From Lachnoanaerobaculum gingivalis (GTDB taxonomy: Bacteria; Bacillota; Clostridia; Lachnospirales; Lachnospiraceae), in NCBI RefSeq assembly GCF_003862475.1, contig NZ_RRCO01000002.1:372001-436000 (forward strand): 64,000 nt of DNA. Reading direction: 5' to 3'. Both the position numbers and the translations under genes were made by a program. Below the pieces are notes generated by a model. The model ran no database searches. It was given only the letters and a program-made list of their open reading frames with translations, and had not been told where the DNA came from. The stretch's first letter is position 1. Each line of letters opens with the position of its first letter. Positions 55,698 to 63,615 of the stretch are shown in pieces.

Positions 55698-56298
55698 ATA
55701 ATTTATTCTCTTCTATATATCTGCAAACACTCTCAGGAACATACTTTGAAATACTTTCTCCGCCTCCGGCCAATTCCCTTATCCGAGTTGAAGAAATATC
55801 AATATCCATAGTATCCAAAAAGTAAATACCTTTAATTTCATATTTACTTTTCAGATACTCAAAATGCTTTTTCAAAGTAAGATTTTCATTGCTGTAATCC
55901 CTTGATGCCACTATCAATTTTACTATCTTCAATATGATATCAGGATTTTTCCAAGTCTCAATCTCATAAAAAGAATCCGCCCCCATAATAAAGTAAAACT
56001 CGTCATCAATATACTTACCCTGAAGTTTTTCCAGAGTATTAAAAGTGTAGGAATTACCTTCTAAAGTATTTTCAAAATCTGAACAGCAAAGTCCGCTATG
56101 CCCCTGTATCGCCAATTCAATCATGGATTTTCTCCGCGAAAATTCACTGATCTTTTTTCCGAGCTTATGTGGAGGCGTCTTTGCAGGCATAAACCATACT
56201 TCATCAAGATTACATAACTCTTTTGCTTCCTCTGCCAATATCAAATGTCCCGAATGTATCGGATCGAATGTACCGCCAAGAATACCAATCTTCTTCAT
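55690..56298 (-). CDS. nadD: Nicotinate-nucleotide adenylyltransferase
   Basis: 202 residues. The nucleotidyltransferase motif GGTFDPIHSGHL and the C-terminal ISSTRIRELAGGG are intact. It makes nicotinate adenine dinucleotide in NAD synthesis. Coupled to yqeK by an 8-bp overlap. Confidence 0.96.
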   Translation of the reverse strand: MKKIGILGGTFDPIHSGHLILAEEAKELCNLDEVWFMPAKTPPHKLGKKISEFSRRKSMIELAIQGHSGLCCSDFENTLEGNSYTFNTLEKLQGKYIDDEFYFIMGADSFYEIETWKNPDIILKIVKLIVASRDYSNENLTLKKHFEYLKSKYEIKGIYFLDTMDIDISSTRIRELAGGGESISKYVPESVCRYIEENKLYV

Positions 56299-56299
56299 A

Positions 56300-56596
56300 T
56301 TATTTCGGAAGGTTTATCTTTCTGTTCTTAGGCTCATCAGCCTGTTTATAAAGCACTATCTTCTTTCCTATAACCTGTACCACTTCACTTCTTGTAAGCT
56401 TTGCAATTTCTGCTGCAATTATCTTAGGATCGTCGGCACAGTTTTTCAAAACAGATATCTTTATTAACTCTCTGGGCTCCATAGCCTCTGCAACAGCTGC
56501 AACATTCTCCTCTGTAAGAGAAGCTTTACCTATTTGCATTATAGGGTCAAGGTTCATAGCCAGTCCCTTTAAATATGCTCTTTGTCTACTATTCAT
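56300..56596 (-). CDS. yhbY: YhbY-family RNA-binding protein
   Basis: 98 residues, a CRM domain: RAYLKGLAMNLDPIMQIGKA, LIKISVLKNC and VQVIGKKIVLYK. Linked to ribosome assembly. It starts one base before nadD and follows obgE closely. Confidence 0.93.
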   Translation of the reverse strand: MNSRQRAYLKGLAMNLDPIMQIGKASLTEENVAAVAEAMEPRELIKISVLKNCADDPKIIAAEIAKLTRSEVVQVIGKKIVLYKQADEPKNRKINLPK

Positions 56597-56607
56597 TTTT
56601 CTCCTAT

Positions 56608-57885
56608 TTACTTATAATAGTCAAACTCATGGCCATACATACGAACAGTATTTCCATCAACTATTCCTGCCTCTTCCAGTTTTTCCAAAACACCTGATGT
56701 CTTTAAGAATTTCTGGAAGAAATCAAATCCCTTTTCAGAATCAAGGTTTGTATATCCAAGCATCTTCTCAATTCTTGGACCTTCTACCACGAACACTCCG
56801 TCCTCATCGATTTCAACTGTAAACGGAAGATTCTTATCGCTTGAATAATCTACTTCAAACTCTTTCTCAAAAACTTTAACAGTTCTGTCGATTGTACTTA
56901 AAATATTTACCAGTTCATAGAGAAGCTCCTGTATACCCTTACCGCTTACTCCTGATATAGGAAATACTTTAATATCAGGGAAAGCCTCCTTTATTCTCTC
57001 TATTTGACTGTTTTCTTCGTCATAGATTGCATCTATTTTATTTGCGGCAATGAGCTGCGGTCTTTCAAGCAGACTCTCATCATAACTCTTCAGCTCATTC
57101 ATGATGGTTTTTATATCCTCTACAGGATCTCTGCCTTCAGTAGAAGCCGCATCCACCACATGTACAAGTACCTTGGTTCTTTCAATATGCCTGAGGAAAT
57201 CATGTCCAAGGCCCACACCTTCACTGGCACCCTCTATAAGTCCCGGAATATCCGCCATAACAAAACCTCCCGCACCCTTTACATCCACTACACCAAGGTG
57301 TGGATCAAGTGTTGTAAAGTGGTAATTAGCAATCTTAGGCTTTGCATTACTTACTCTTGAGAGAAGTGTAGACTTACCTACATTAGGGAATCCTACAAGA
57401 CCTACATCAGCTATAACCTTTAACTCCAAGAGAACAAACATCTCTTTTCCGGGCTGCCCCGGCTTTGCAAACTTAGGTACCTGCATAGTTGCGGTAGCAA
57501 AATTCATATTTCCGAATCCACCTTTACCGCCTCTAAGGATTACCTCTCTTTTATTTTCGCCTGACATATCGGCAATAACCTTGCCGGTTTCAAAGTCTTT
57601 TATTACAGTACCTTCGGGTACCTTAAGCGTCAGACTCTTGGCATCCGCACCATGGCATTTTCTCTTACCACCCGGTTCACCGTCTCCTGCCACATATTTT
57701 CTCTTCATTCTAAAATCGGTGAGCGTGTTCAAACCTTCATCTACTTCAAAAATGATATCTCCGCCTTTTCCACCGTCACCACCGTCAGGACCGCCGGCAG
57801 CCACAAAAAGCTCTCTTCTAAAGCTTACATGACCGTCTCCGCCCTTACCGGACTTTATAAAAATTTTTGCACTATCAGCAAACAT
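56608..57885 (-). CDS. obgE: GTPase Obg/CgtA
   Basis: 425 residues. The Gly-rich Obg fold (FADSAKIFIKSGKGGDGHVS) is followed by the GTPase domain (GFPNVGKSTLLS, DIPGLIEGA, NKID) and a C-terminal OCT domain, as in Firmicutes Obg. Essential for ribosome assembly and stress control. Confidence 0.97.
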   Translation of the reverse strand: MFADSAKIFIKSGKGGDGHVSFRRELFVAAGGPDGGDGGKGGDIIFEVDEGLNTLTDFRMKRKYVAGDGEPGGKRKCHGADAKSLTLKVPEGTVIKDFETGKVIADMSGENKREVILRGGKGGFGNMNFATATMQVPKFAKPGQPGKEMFVLLELKVIADVGLVGFPNVGKSTLLSRVSNAKPKIANYHFTTLDPHLGVVDVKGAGGFVMADIPGLIEGASEGVGLGHDFLRHIERTKVLVHVVDAASTEGRDPVEDIKTIMNELKSYDESLLERPQLIAANKIDAIYDEENSQIERIKEAFPDIKVFPISGVSGKGIQELLYELVNILSTIDRTVKVFEKEFEVDYSSDKNLPFTVEIDEDGVFVVEGPRIEKMLGYTNLDSEKGFDFFQKFLKTSGVLEKLEEAGIVDGNTVRMYGHEFDYYK

Positions 57886-57907
57886 AAATACCTCTTTGTA
57901 TTAAAGA

Positions 57908-57933
57908 AGGCCTCATACATCTGTATGAAGCCT
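57908..57933 (-). terminator. Hairpin between rpmA and obgE
   Basis: AGGCCTCATACA and TGTATGAAGCCT pair (one mismatch) around TC. On the minus strand they are followed by TTCTTT. It could lower obgE expression relative to the ribosomal protein genes. Confidence 0.6.
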
Positions 57934-57946
57934 CCCGTCTCAACTC

Positions 57947-58237
57947 TTATTCAGCAATAGCTCTTGGGTAAACAGAAACCTGCTTTTTGTCTCTGCCCTT
58001 TCTTTCAAAACGAACTACACCATCAACTGTAGCGAACAAAGTATCATCACCACCACGACCTACATTAAGTCCTGGATGAATCTTTGTACCTCTCTGTCTA
58101 TATAGTATATTTCCAGCTAAAACAAACTGTCCGTCTGCTCTCTTAGCACCAAGTCTTTTTGACTCAGAGTCACGACCGTTCTTTGTAGATCCAACTCCCT
58201 TTTTATGAGCGAAAAGCTGAAGGTTCATTTTTAACAT
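57947..58237 (-). CDS. rpmA: 50S ribosomal protein L27 with cleavable N-terminus
   Basis: 96 residues. The N-terminus [20 protein letters not shown] has the Firmicutes extension that the Prp protease cuts after LQLF to expose AHKKG, which enters the peptidyl transferase centre. The prp gene is immediately upstream, one base apart. Confidence 0.97.
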   Translation of the reverse strand: MLKMNLQLFAHKKGVGSTKNGRDSESKRLGAKRADGQFVLAGNILYRQRGTKIHPGLNVGRGGDDTLFATVDGVVRFERKGRDKKQVSVYPRAIAE

Positions 58238-58555
58238 TTACTTGACCTCCTGTAAATTAATCTTGATAAAATCTCCGTACTCTTCTCCTATATCCATAAG
58301 ACCAAGAATACATGAATCCAGTAATAGTCCCGATTTTTCACTTCTATCATGCAAAGTCAAAGAAAAGAAGCCGTCATCAGAATCGACCGTAAAATCGTCA
58401 TCACAAAAATGTTCAATAGAATTCGCCAAATTCAGTGTAAGCACCGAAACCGCCGCGCATACTATATCCTTGCCTTCTTCATCAAAGTTTGCATGTCCTG
58501 AAACTTTCAAACCGGTGTATTTGCCGTCTTTGGCAAATGCAATAACATCAATCAT
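58238..58555 (-). CDS. prp: Ribosomal-processing cysteine protease Prp
   Basis: 105 residues. The conserved GHANFDEEGKDIVCAAVSVL segment holds the catalytic His and Cys. It trims the L27 N-terminus encoded by the next gene. The rplU-prp-rpmA order is the standard one. Confidence 0.95.
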   Translation of the reverse strand: MIDVIAFAKDGKYTGLKVSGHANFDEEGKDIVCAAVSVLTLNLANSIEHFCDDDFTVDSDDGFFSLTLHDRSEKSGLLLDSCILGLMDIGEEYGDFIKINLQEVK

Positions 58556-58560
58556 AAAGA

Positions 58561-58869
58561 TTATGCATTAATCTTTTCAATCTTAACTTCTGTAAACTGC
58601 TGTCTGTGGCCGTTCTTCTTGTGGTGACCTTTTTTAGGCTTGTACTTGTATACAATAACCTTCTTAGCCTTGCCCTCTTTAAGAACAGATGCACTGACAC
58701 TTGCTCCTGTTACAGTAGGTGTTCCAACTTTAAGTTCTCCATCGTTTAGTGCAAGAACCTGATCAAATGTAACAGCCTCACCGTCTGCTTTTCCAAGTTT
58801 CTCTACTCTAATGATATCTCCTTCAGAAACCTTATACTGCTTACCACCTGTAGCAATAATTGCGTACAT
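58561..58869 (-). CDS. rplU: 50S ribosomal protein L21
   Basis: 102 residues from the ATG at 58869 ([18 protein letters not shown]), with AGGAGG upstream. [12 protein letters not shown]-like C-terminal basic block ([20 protein letters not shown]). First gene of the operon. Confidence 0.97.
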   Translation of the reverse strand: MYAIIATGGKQYKVSEGDIIRVEKLGKADGEAVTFDQVLALNDGELKVGTPTVTGASVSASVLKEGKAKKVIVYKYKPKKGHHKKNGHRQQFTEVKIEKINA

Positions 58870-58945
58870 AAGGATACCTCCTATTATCATTACTCGCCAA
58901 AATTGGTGCCTGAAACAGGCTTGAAACCAACATTGAGCGGCATAC
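58870..58945 (-). ncRNA. Candidate L21 leader RNA
   Basis: The 5' untranslated region of rplU, about 75 nt. GCCTG/CAGGC forms a hairpin nested in TTGGT/ACCAA pairing, as in the Firmicutes L21 leader (Rfam). It should let the operon sense free L21 or a related ligand. Assigned from position and pairing, not a covariance search. Confidence 0.55.
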
Positions 58946-58951
58946 CTATCT

Positions 58952-58981
58952 AGTATACACTAAAAATATAGTGATTGTCAA
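58952..58981 (-). promoter_or_regulatory. Promoter of the rplU operon
   Basis: Minus-strand TTGACA (58976-58981), 18 bp, TATACT (58952-58957). The -35 box overlaps the last codons of gerW. Confidence 0.75.
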
Positions 58982-59385
58982 TCAATATATTTACTTTCAC
59001 TTTCATTTAATATTGTCTCTGCCTGCTTTGTAGCATCCTTATCTACATCAGACTTATTTGTAACCTTATTTATAAGCTCAGGAATCATATCAAGGATTTT
59101 AGTGAATGCATCCTGATTTTTTATATTCACAACCTTTGTTCTTCCGTCTTGAATAATAAGCATTGCACTTGGTGTTATCTTGGCACTCATTCCGCCACCC
59201 CCCTTTGACTTTGAGGTTTCTTCAAACGTCCCCGTTGCCATTCCGCAACTTACATCCACCAATGGTATTATTGTAGTATCACCTACAACAATAGGCTCTC
59301 CCACTACAGTCTTTGTTGTAAGAAAAGTATTCATACCGTTAAATATAGCTTCGGCATTATCAAAAAATCGACTGTTCTTCTCCAT
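58978..59385 (-). CDS. ytfJ: GerW/YtfJ-family sporulation protein
   Basis: About 135 residues from the ATG at 59385 (AAAGGG upstream). FLTTKTVVGEPIVVGDTTIIPLVDVS and the GGGGMSAKITPSAML glycine loop are typical of GerW. In Bacillus it is needed for spore germination with lysozyme. Presence suggests a spore-forming ancestry and does not prove sporulation. Confidence 0.9.
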   Translation of the reverse strand: MEKNSRFFDNAEAIFNGMNTFLTTKTVVGEPIVVGDTTIIPLVDVSCGMATGTFEETSKSKGGGGMSAKITPSAMLIIQDGRTKVVNIKNQDAFTKILDMIPELINKVTNKSDVDKDATKQAETILNESESKYID

Positions 59386-59520
59386 CTTTGCCCTTTCTAT
59401 CGTAAAACATAATATATGTAAATTTATAGACTCTCTTAAAGTCTTCATTATACCACATATTTATAATAATATCACCATACTTAGTTTACATTTATTTTCA
59501 TATTTGATATGATAGTATCA

Positions 59521-59543
59521 ATTCCTAGTTATGCACTAGGTAT
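59521..59543. promoter_or_regulatory. Candidate Rrf2-type operator
   Basis: CCTAGT and ACTAGG around TATGC, with outer AT bases also symmetric. It lies about 90 bp upstream of the Rrf2-family gene, next to another inverted repeat TTGATA/TATCAA at 59506-59523. The shape recalls IscR/Rrf2 sites; autoregulation is inferred. Confidence 0.45.
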
Positions 59544-59631
59544 TAAATTAAATTAAACTGATGATTTCGCTCAAACTTCAAAAGCTTTCAGCTTAAATAA
59601 ATCATCAGATTATATAGAAAAGAGGAATCAA

Positions 59632-60099
59632 ATGAAAATTTCTACTAGAGGTAGATACGCTTTAAAAATGATGGTCGAGTTTGCAATAAACTCCGATACA
59701 CCTACAAAAATAAATCAGGTTTCCAAATCCTATGGAATTTCCGAAAAATACTTGGAGCAGATAGTTTCCATTCTTTCAAAGGCTAAGCTTGTAAAAAGTA
59801 TTCGTGGTGCTCAAGGCGGATATTTACTCATTAAACCTGTAGAAGAATATACAGTTGGCGAAATACTTAGACTTACAGAGGGCTCACTCTCTCCGGTTGA
59901 CTGTCTTGACGGCAACGGTTACTGCGTGCATTCAGACTTTTGTGTAACACAGAACCTTTTCAAAAAAGTTGAAGATGCCATAAACAATGTAGTGGACAAT
60001 ATATCTCTTCAGGATCTGGTAGACGATGAGCTTGATATACGAAAAAGAGAAAAAGAACTTGAGTTAAATGATAAAAACGGTTGTCATAAAATCACATAA
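59632..60099 (+). CDS. Rrf2-family transcriptional regulator
   Basis: 155 residues. MKISTRGRYALKMMVEFAIN and the winged helix (ISEKYLEQIVSILSKAKLVK, SIRGAQGGYLL) are canonical. Three cysteines (CLDGNGYC and DFC) at about residues 88-102 can hold an iron-sulfur cluster, as in IscR. It may control Fe-S or cysteine genes, but no isc or suf gene follows here. Confidence 0.92.
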   Translation: MKISTRGRYALKMMVEFAINSDTPTKINQVSKSYGISEKYLEQIVSILSKAKLVKSIRGAQGGYLLIKPVEEYTVGEILRLTEGSLSPVDCLDGNGYCVHSDFCVTQNLFKKVEDAINNVVDNISLQDLVDDELDIRKREKELELNDKNGCHKIT

Positions 60100-60121
60100 A
60101 AGTGATATATGGCAACCGTTT
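60075..60121 (+). terminator. Terminator overlapping the Rrf2 gene end
   Basis: AAACGGTTG (60075-60083) and CAACCGTTT (60113-60121); the left arm lies within the last codons. Confidence 0.7.
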
Positions 60122-60178
60122 CATCTTCCACATTTGTTACTATAGGACATTTGTAATAAAAAGATACTGTTTAAAAAT

Positions 60179-60216
60179 AAAAGGCATGGCGCCTTGCATC
60201 ACCATGCCTTTTATTT
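60179..60216. terminator. Second hairpin terminator after the Rrf2 gene
   Basis: AAAAGGCATGG / CCATGCCTTTT with a 12-nt loop, then ATTTT. Symmetric enough for both strands. Confidence 0.75.
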
Positions 60217-60217
60217 T

Positions 60218-60395
60218 ACTCTAACATTTTAATATCACTCTAAAAAACTCTAATCTTTGCGTCGGTATATCACTCTAAAAATCACTCTAACTATGTTATA
60301 TCACTCTAACTATATAACACACTCTACAATCACCCTTAAAACACTCCAAAATATCACTTAGCCTTTACTATATCACTGTAACAATCACTCTAAAA
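60218..60395. repeat. Degenerate ACTCTAA repeat array
   Basis: ACTCTAA occurs seven times (60218, 60237, 60247, 60272, 60284, 60303, 60387), often as TATCACTCTAA, with further near-copies between (ACTCTAC, ACTCCAA, ATCACTTAG, ATCACTGTAA). Spacing is irregular (10-30 bp). All copies face the same way. No open frame uses it. Not a CRISPR: units are too short and uneven. Confidence 0.7.
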
Positions 60396-60444
60396 TAAAA
60401 CATTGATATTATGAAAAGTTTGACTCCTCAAACATTTCTTGGCT

Positions 60445-60584
60445 TTGACAATTATGATTATAGCAGTAAATATAGATTTTTTATAAAAAAAGTATAAACT
60501 GCGGTTTTTGAGGTATAAACTGCAGTTTATTTATCTGTTTTAATTTTTAACGTAAAAAAGCTATCTAAATGATAGCTTTTTACT
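60445..60584 (+). ncRNA. Candidate small RNA gene
   Basis: Promoter-like TTGACA (60445-60450), 16 bp, TAAATA (60467-60472). About 100 bp on there is a perfect terminator: AAAAAGCTATC (60555-60565), loop TAAAT, GATAGCTTTTT (60571-60581). Between them are two 21-bp repeats (60492-60533) able to pair as AAACTGC/GCAGTTT. No coding frame of note is seen. Expression is untested. Confidence 0.45.
60492..60533. repeat. Pair of 21-bp GTATAAACTGC repeats, site 1
   Basis: Two adjacent units: GTATAAACTGCGGTTTTTGAG and GTATAAACTGCAGTTTATTT. The second contains the palindrome AAACTGCAGTTT. A 21-bp period is two DNA turns, as for cooperative protein binding. Confidence 0.75.
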
Positions 60585-60716
60585 GTAATCGTAATCTCCT
60601 ATATACTCCAAACAAATTCACTCAAGACCTGGATGAAACTCCTATATCACTCTTTAACATCTGCTTTCTCTAACAATTGCCATTATACACGAATTTCTAT
60701 ATAATCTATATAAAAG

Positions 60717-60758
60717 GTATAGAATACAGTTTTTCAGGTATGAACTGCATTATTCACT
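60717..60758. repeat. Pair of 21-bp GTATAAACTGC-like repeats, site 2
   Basis: GTATAGAATACAGTTTTTCAG then GTATGAACTGCATTATTC: the same layout as site 1, with substitutions. It lies 60-100 bp upstream of the SDR gene, just before a TATAAT (about 60793), so it may regulate that promoter. Confidence 0.65.
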
Positions 60759-60817
60759 TCAATTATATCTTTTTCTTTACCTTAATATAAAATATAATAC
60801 ACAAAAAGAGGAAAACT

Positions 60818-61537
60818 ATGAATGTACTTATAACAGGTGCTTCCGGCGGTATCGGCAGAGCCGTTGCAATAGAGTTTGCAAAACATAAATATAATATAAT
60901 CGGATGTGCAAAAACAGATGCCGAAGGACTTGCAGAAACAAAGAAAACAATTGAAAATACAGGTGTAAAATGTTATACAGACATTTGTGATATCACAAAC
61001 GAAAATGCCGTAATAGATTTTATATCATCCTCAACAAAAGAAATAGGATCTGTAGACATACTGGTAAATAACGCAGGTATATCCTTTATCGGCTTGATAC
61101 AGGATATGTCAATAGATGAGTGGAACAATGTAATCAATACCAATCTCACATCCGCTTTTTTAATGTCAAAGCATATAATTCCTTATATGCTAAAGAAACA
61201 AAAAGGGCATATTATAAACATTTCATCCGTTTGGGGAAATGTAGGTGCATCTATGGAAGTGGCATATTCAGCATCTAAGGGCGGTCTAAACAGTTTTACA
61301 AAAGCACTGGCAAAAGAACTTGCACCAAGCAATATTTTAGTAAATGCAGTTTCTCCGGGATTTATTAATACTGAAATGAATAAACATTTTGATAGTGATG
61401 AATTAAACACTATATTTGATGAAATACCGCTTGGAAGAGGCGGCGAAGCTGATGAGGTCGCCGAGTTCGTCTACAAAATTGCAACATCCAAATATCTTAC
61501 CGGACAAATAATCACTCTGGATGGCGGATGGACATAA
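60818..61537 (+). CDS. ymfI: SDR oxidoreductase, EF-P 5-aminopentanone reductase-like
   Basis: 239 residues. Cofactor motif GASGGIGRA at residues 7-15, NNAG, and catalytic Ser in NISSVWG with YSASK. The stretch SSVWGNVGASMEVAYSASKG with LAKELAPSNI resembles YmfI, which reduces the 5-aminopentanone group on EF-P. FabG-type reductase is the alternative. No efp or ymfF/ymfH neighbour is seen here. Confidence 0.75.
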   Translation: MNVLITGASGGIGRAVAIEFAKHKYNIIGCAKTDAEGLAETKKTIENTGVKCYTDICDITNENAVIDFISSSTKEIGSVDILVNNAGISFIGLIQDMSIDEWNNVINTNLTSAFLMSKHIIPYMLKKQKGHIINISSVWGNVGASMEVAYSASKGGLNSFTKALAKELAPSNILVNAVSPGFINTEMNKHFDSDELNTIFDEIPLGRGGEADEVAEFVYKIATSKYLTGQIITLDGGWT

Positions 61538-61982
61538 AATAAAGGCTATCATATGCTGCAGGATTCATTATAAGTCATTCAAATCAAGTCTTTCCTGTAG
61601 AATTTATGATAGCCCTTTATATATAAAGATAAAATATCTTTATATCAATATTTAAATATATCAAATACCACCGATATATTCATAGTCTCTTCAACAATCT
61701 TTTAATAACTCAATTATAAATAGCAACTAATTTTATGTCAATATCTCCTTTATAACTTTGTGAATATTGTCCTCATAATATTTTTTCTTATATGGAACTT
61801 ATATAAATATATGTGTATTCTTTTATTGATAATATACCAATAAAACACGAATTTGAGAATTTATCTTGATAAGCTTCGGCATGCTTTATCTTGCTAATTT
61901 ATTAAACGGCTCCAATAAGAAGTTTTATAGTTACTTATAAAACTTAGTGTCTCCGGCATTTCACGACAAACTGTATATTTTC
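61538..61982. other. 445-bp gene-free region
   Basis: Very AT-rich. Beyond the hairpin after the SDR gene, there is a GATAAGC/GCTTTATC hairpin near 61867-61890 and a perfect 10-bp stem AAGTTTTATA/TATAAAACTT at 61920-61945, the likely terminator of the minus-strand amidohydrolase. I see no gene. Confidence 0.55.
61541..61618 (+). terminator. Long imperfect hairpin after the SDR gene
   Basis: AAAGGCTATCAT (61541-61552) pairs with ATGATAGCCCTTT (61606-61618, one bulge), with inner CAGGA/TCCTG. It starts a few bases after the stop codon. Confidence 0.6.
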
Positions 61983-63614
61983 TCAATTTTTCTTATATAC
62001 AACTTTACCACCGACCATAGTCAATACAGGCAATATATTTTTTATATCATCATGTTCTACAGTAAAAATATCTTTGTCCAGTAGCACCATATCCGCCAAA
62101 AATCCAGGTTTTATACGTCCTTTAACATCTTCCATAAACTCTCCGTATGCACTTTCTAATGTATAAGCATCAATAGCAGTTTCAACATCGACACATTCAT
62201 TAGGATAATAACCTTCCTTAGGATTTCCATTTTTATCCTTTCTGGTTACGGCCATATATATATTGGGAAACGGATTACAATCTTCTACAGGACAATCTGT
62301 GCCATATGCCACATGTGCTCCTTTTCTGGCTAGACTTCCAAATGCATATGAAGTTGAGGCAAGCTTAGAGCCTACAAGTTTATCAGCAATCTTCATATCG
62401 TAATCCAAGAATATGGGCTGTGCAAAAACAAGTATATTGAGTTTAGCGATTCTATCTATTAACTCACCACTTGTAATTTGACAATGTATCAAAGCATGTC
62501 TTAATTTATTTTCACCATCCACAAATGCTTTTTCATAACTATCAATTGTACGTTTTACAGCCTCGTCACCAATAACATGAGCGACAACTTGAAGTCCTTT
62601 TTCTTTAGCTAACTTGCAGTACCTATCCATATCCTCAACACTAATCCATTCAAGTCCATGGTCATTAGGTCTACCCACATATCCATCTGTCATAAAAGCC
62701 GTTCTGGCACCAAGACTTCCATCTTTAAACAATTTTAAAGGTCCAAGAGTCAGCCAAGAATCTTTTGGGTAAACCCCATGTACATATTCACCATTTTCTA
62801 AGTACTCTTTAAAGTCTTCTACATTGTTAAAACATACTTGATGCCTATATCTAAGCAGCCCTTCTCCTTTATCATATATATCATGAAAAAGTTTAAAAGC
62901 GCCCGGTCCATCCATAAATGTTGTTCCAACATCATTACTCTGCACACTTGTAAGTCCATGTGCTACTGCATATTCCATAGTTTCAATCAAGATTTTTCTA
63001 CGTTCTTCCAATGAAAAATCAGGAATCAAGCGTTTTGCAATATTGCAACCGTTCCCTGTAAAAATGCCGTTAGGCTTTCCATCCTCTCCTACAAGAAAGT
63101 CTCCATCTTTAAACAGGTCCTTATTATTTTCTATATCTAATATTTCTAAAAGTTTTGAATTAGTAGATATTATATGACCACATACTCTCTCTAAAACAAC
63201 AGGGAATTCAGTGCTTATCTTATCTAAATCATTTTTATCAGGTAATCTATTACTTTCTATAAAATTATCTTGATTCCAACCTATAGCATGAAGCCCTTCT
63301 TTCACATAATTCGGGTGTGAACTTGCAAATTCTTTACAAATTTCAATCATTTCATCTATTGAAGTAACACTCTCTATCATAGCTTGATTTCTTGTCTCCC
63401 CAAATTGCATAAAATGTAAATGTGAGTCATTCAACCCCGGAATAAGAGTTTTCCCCTTGCAATCAATTACTTCTATCTTTTGCTTATCATCTAAAATTTT
63501 TTTAATCTCATCATTACTACCCACAGCAACAATTTTATCATTTTCTACCAGAACAGCTTCTGCAAACTTACCTTTTTCAACATAAACCTTTGCATTAAAC
63601 AGTAATTTTCTCAT
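61983..63614 (-). CDS. YtcJ-type metal-dependent amidohydrolase
   Basis: About 543 residues from the ATG at 63614 (GAGGCG upstream; start near the permease stop). GKTLIPGLNDSHLHFMQFGE carries the HxH metal motif (HLHF), HVIGDEAV and HALIHCQ later His ligands, and AYGTDCPVEDCNPF the catalytic Asp. The family hydrolyses amides, carbamates or related groups; the substrate is unknown. An APC permease gene lies just upstream in the same operon and may import it. Confidence 0.88.
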   Translation of the reverse strand: MRKLLFNAKVYVEKGKFAEAVLVENDKIVAVGSNDEIKKILDDKQKIEVIDCKGKTLIPGLNDSHLHFMQFGETRNQAMIESVTSIDEMIEICKEFASSHPNYVKEGLHAIGWNQDNFIESNRLPDKNDLDKISTEFPVVLERVCGHIISTNSKLLEILDIENNKDLFKDGDFLVGEDGKPNGIFTGNGCNIAKRLIPDFSLEERRKILIETMEYAVAHGLTSVQSNDVGTTFMDGPGAFKLFHDIYDKGEGLLRYRHQVCFNNVEDFKEYLENGEYVHGVYPKDSWLTLGPLKLFKDGSLGARTAFMTDGYVGRPNDHGLEWISVEDMDRYCKLAKEKGLQVVAHVIGDEAVKRTIDSYEKAFVDGENKLRHALIHCQITSGELIDRIAKLNILVFAQPIFLDYDMKIADKLVGSKLASTSYAFGSLARKGAHVAYGTDCPVEDCNPFPNIYMAVTRKDKNGNPKEGYYPNECVDVETAIDAYTLESAYGEFMEDVKGRIKPGFLADMVLLDKDIFTVEHDDIKNILPVLTMVGGKVVYKKN

Positions 63615-63615
63615 A

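Larger units (their letters stand above)
60100..60817. other. 718-bp gene-free region between the Rrf2 and SDR genes
   Basis: Holds two terminators, the ACTCTAA array, the candidate small RNA and the two pairs of 21-bp repeats described separately. The rest is AT-rich DNA with no codon-like frame. TATATCACTC also recurs near 60643, so repeat site 2 looks like a decayed second copy of the repeat site 1 neighbourhood. Confidence 0.6.

Noticed and set aside
60218-60395. CRISPR array
   Set aside because: Units are about 7-11 bp, irregularly spaced and degenerate; no cas gene or leader is present.
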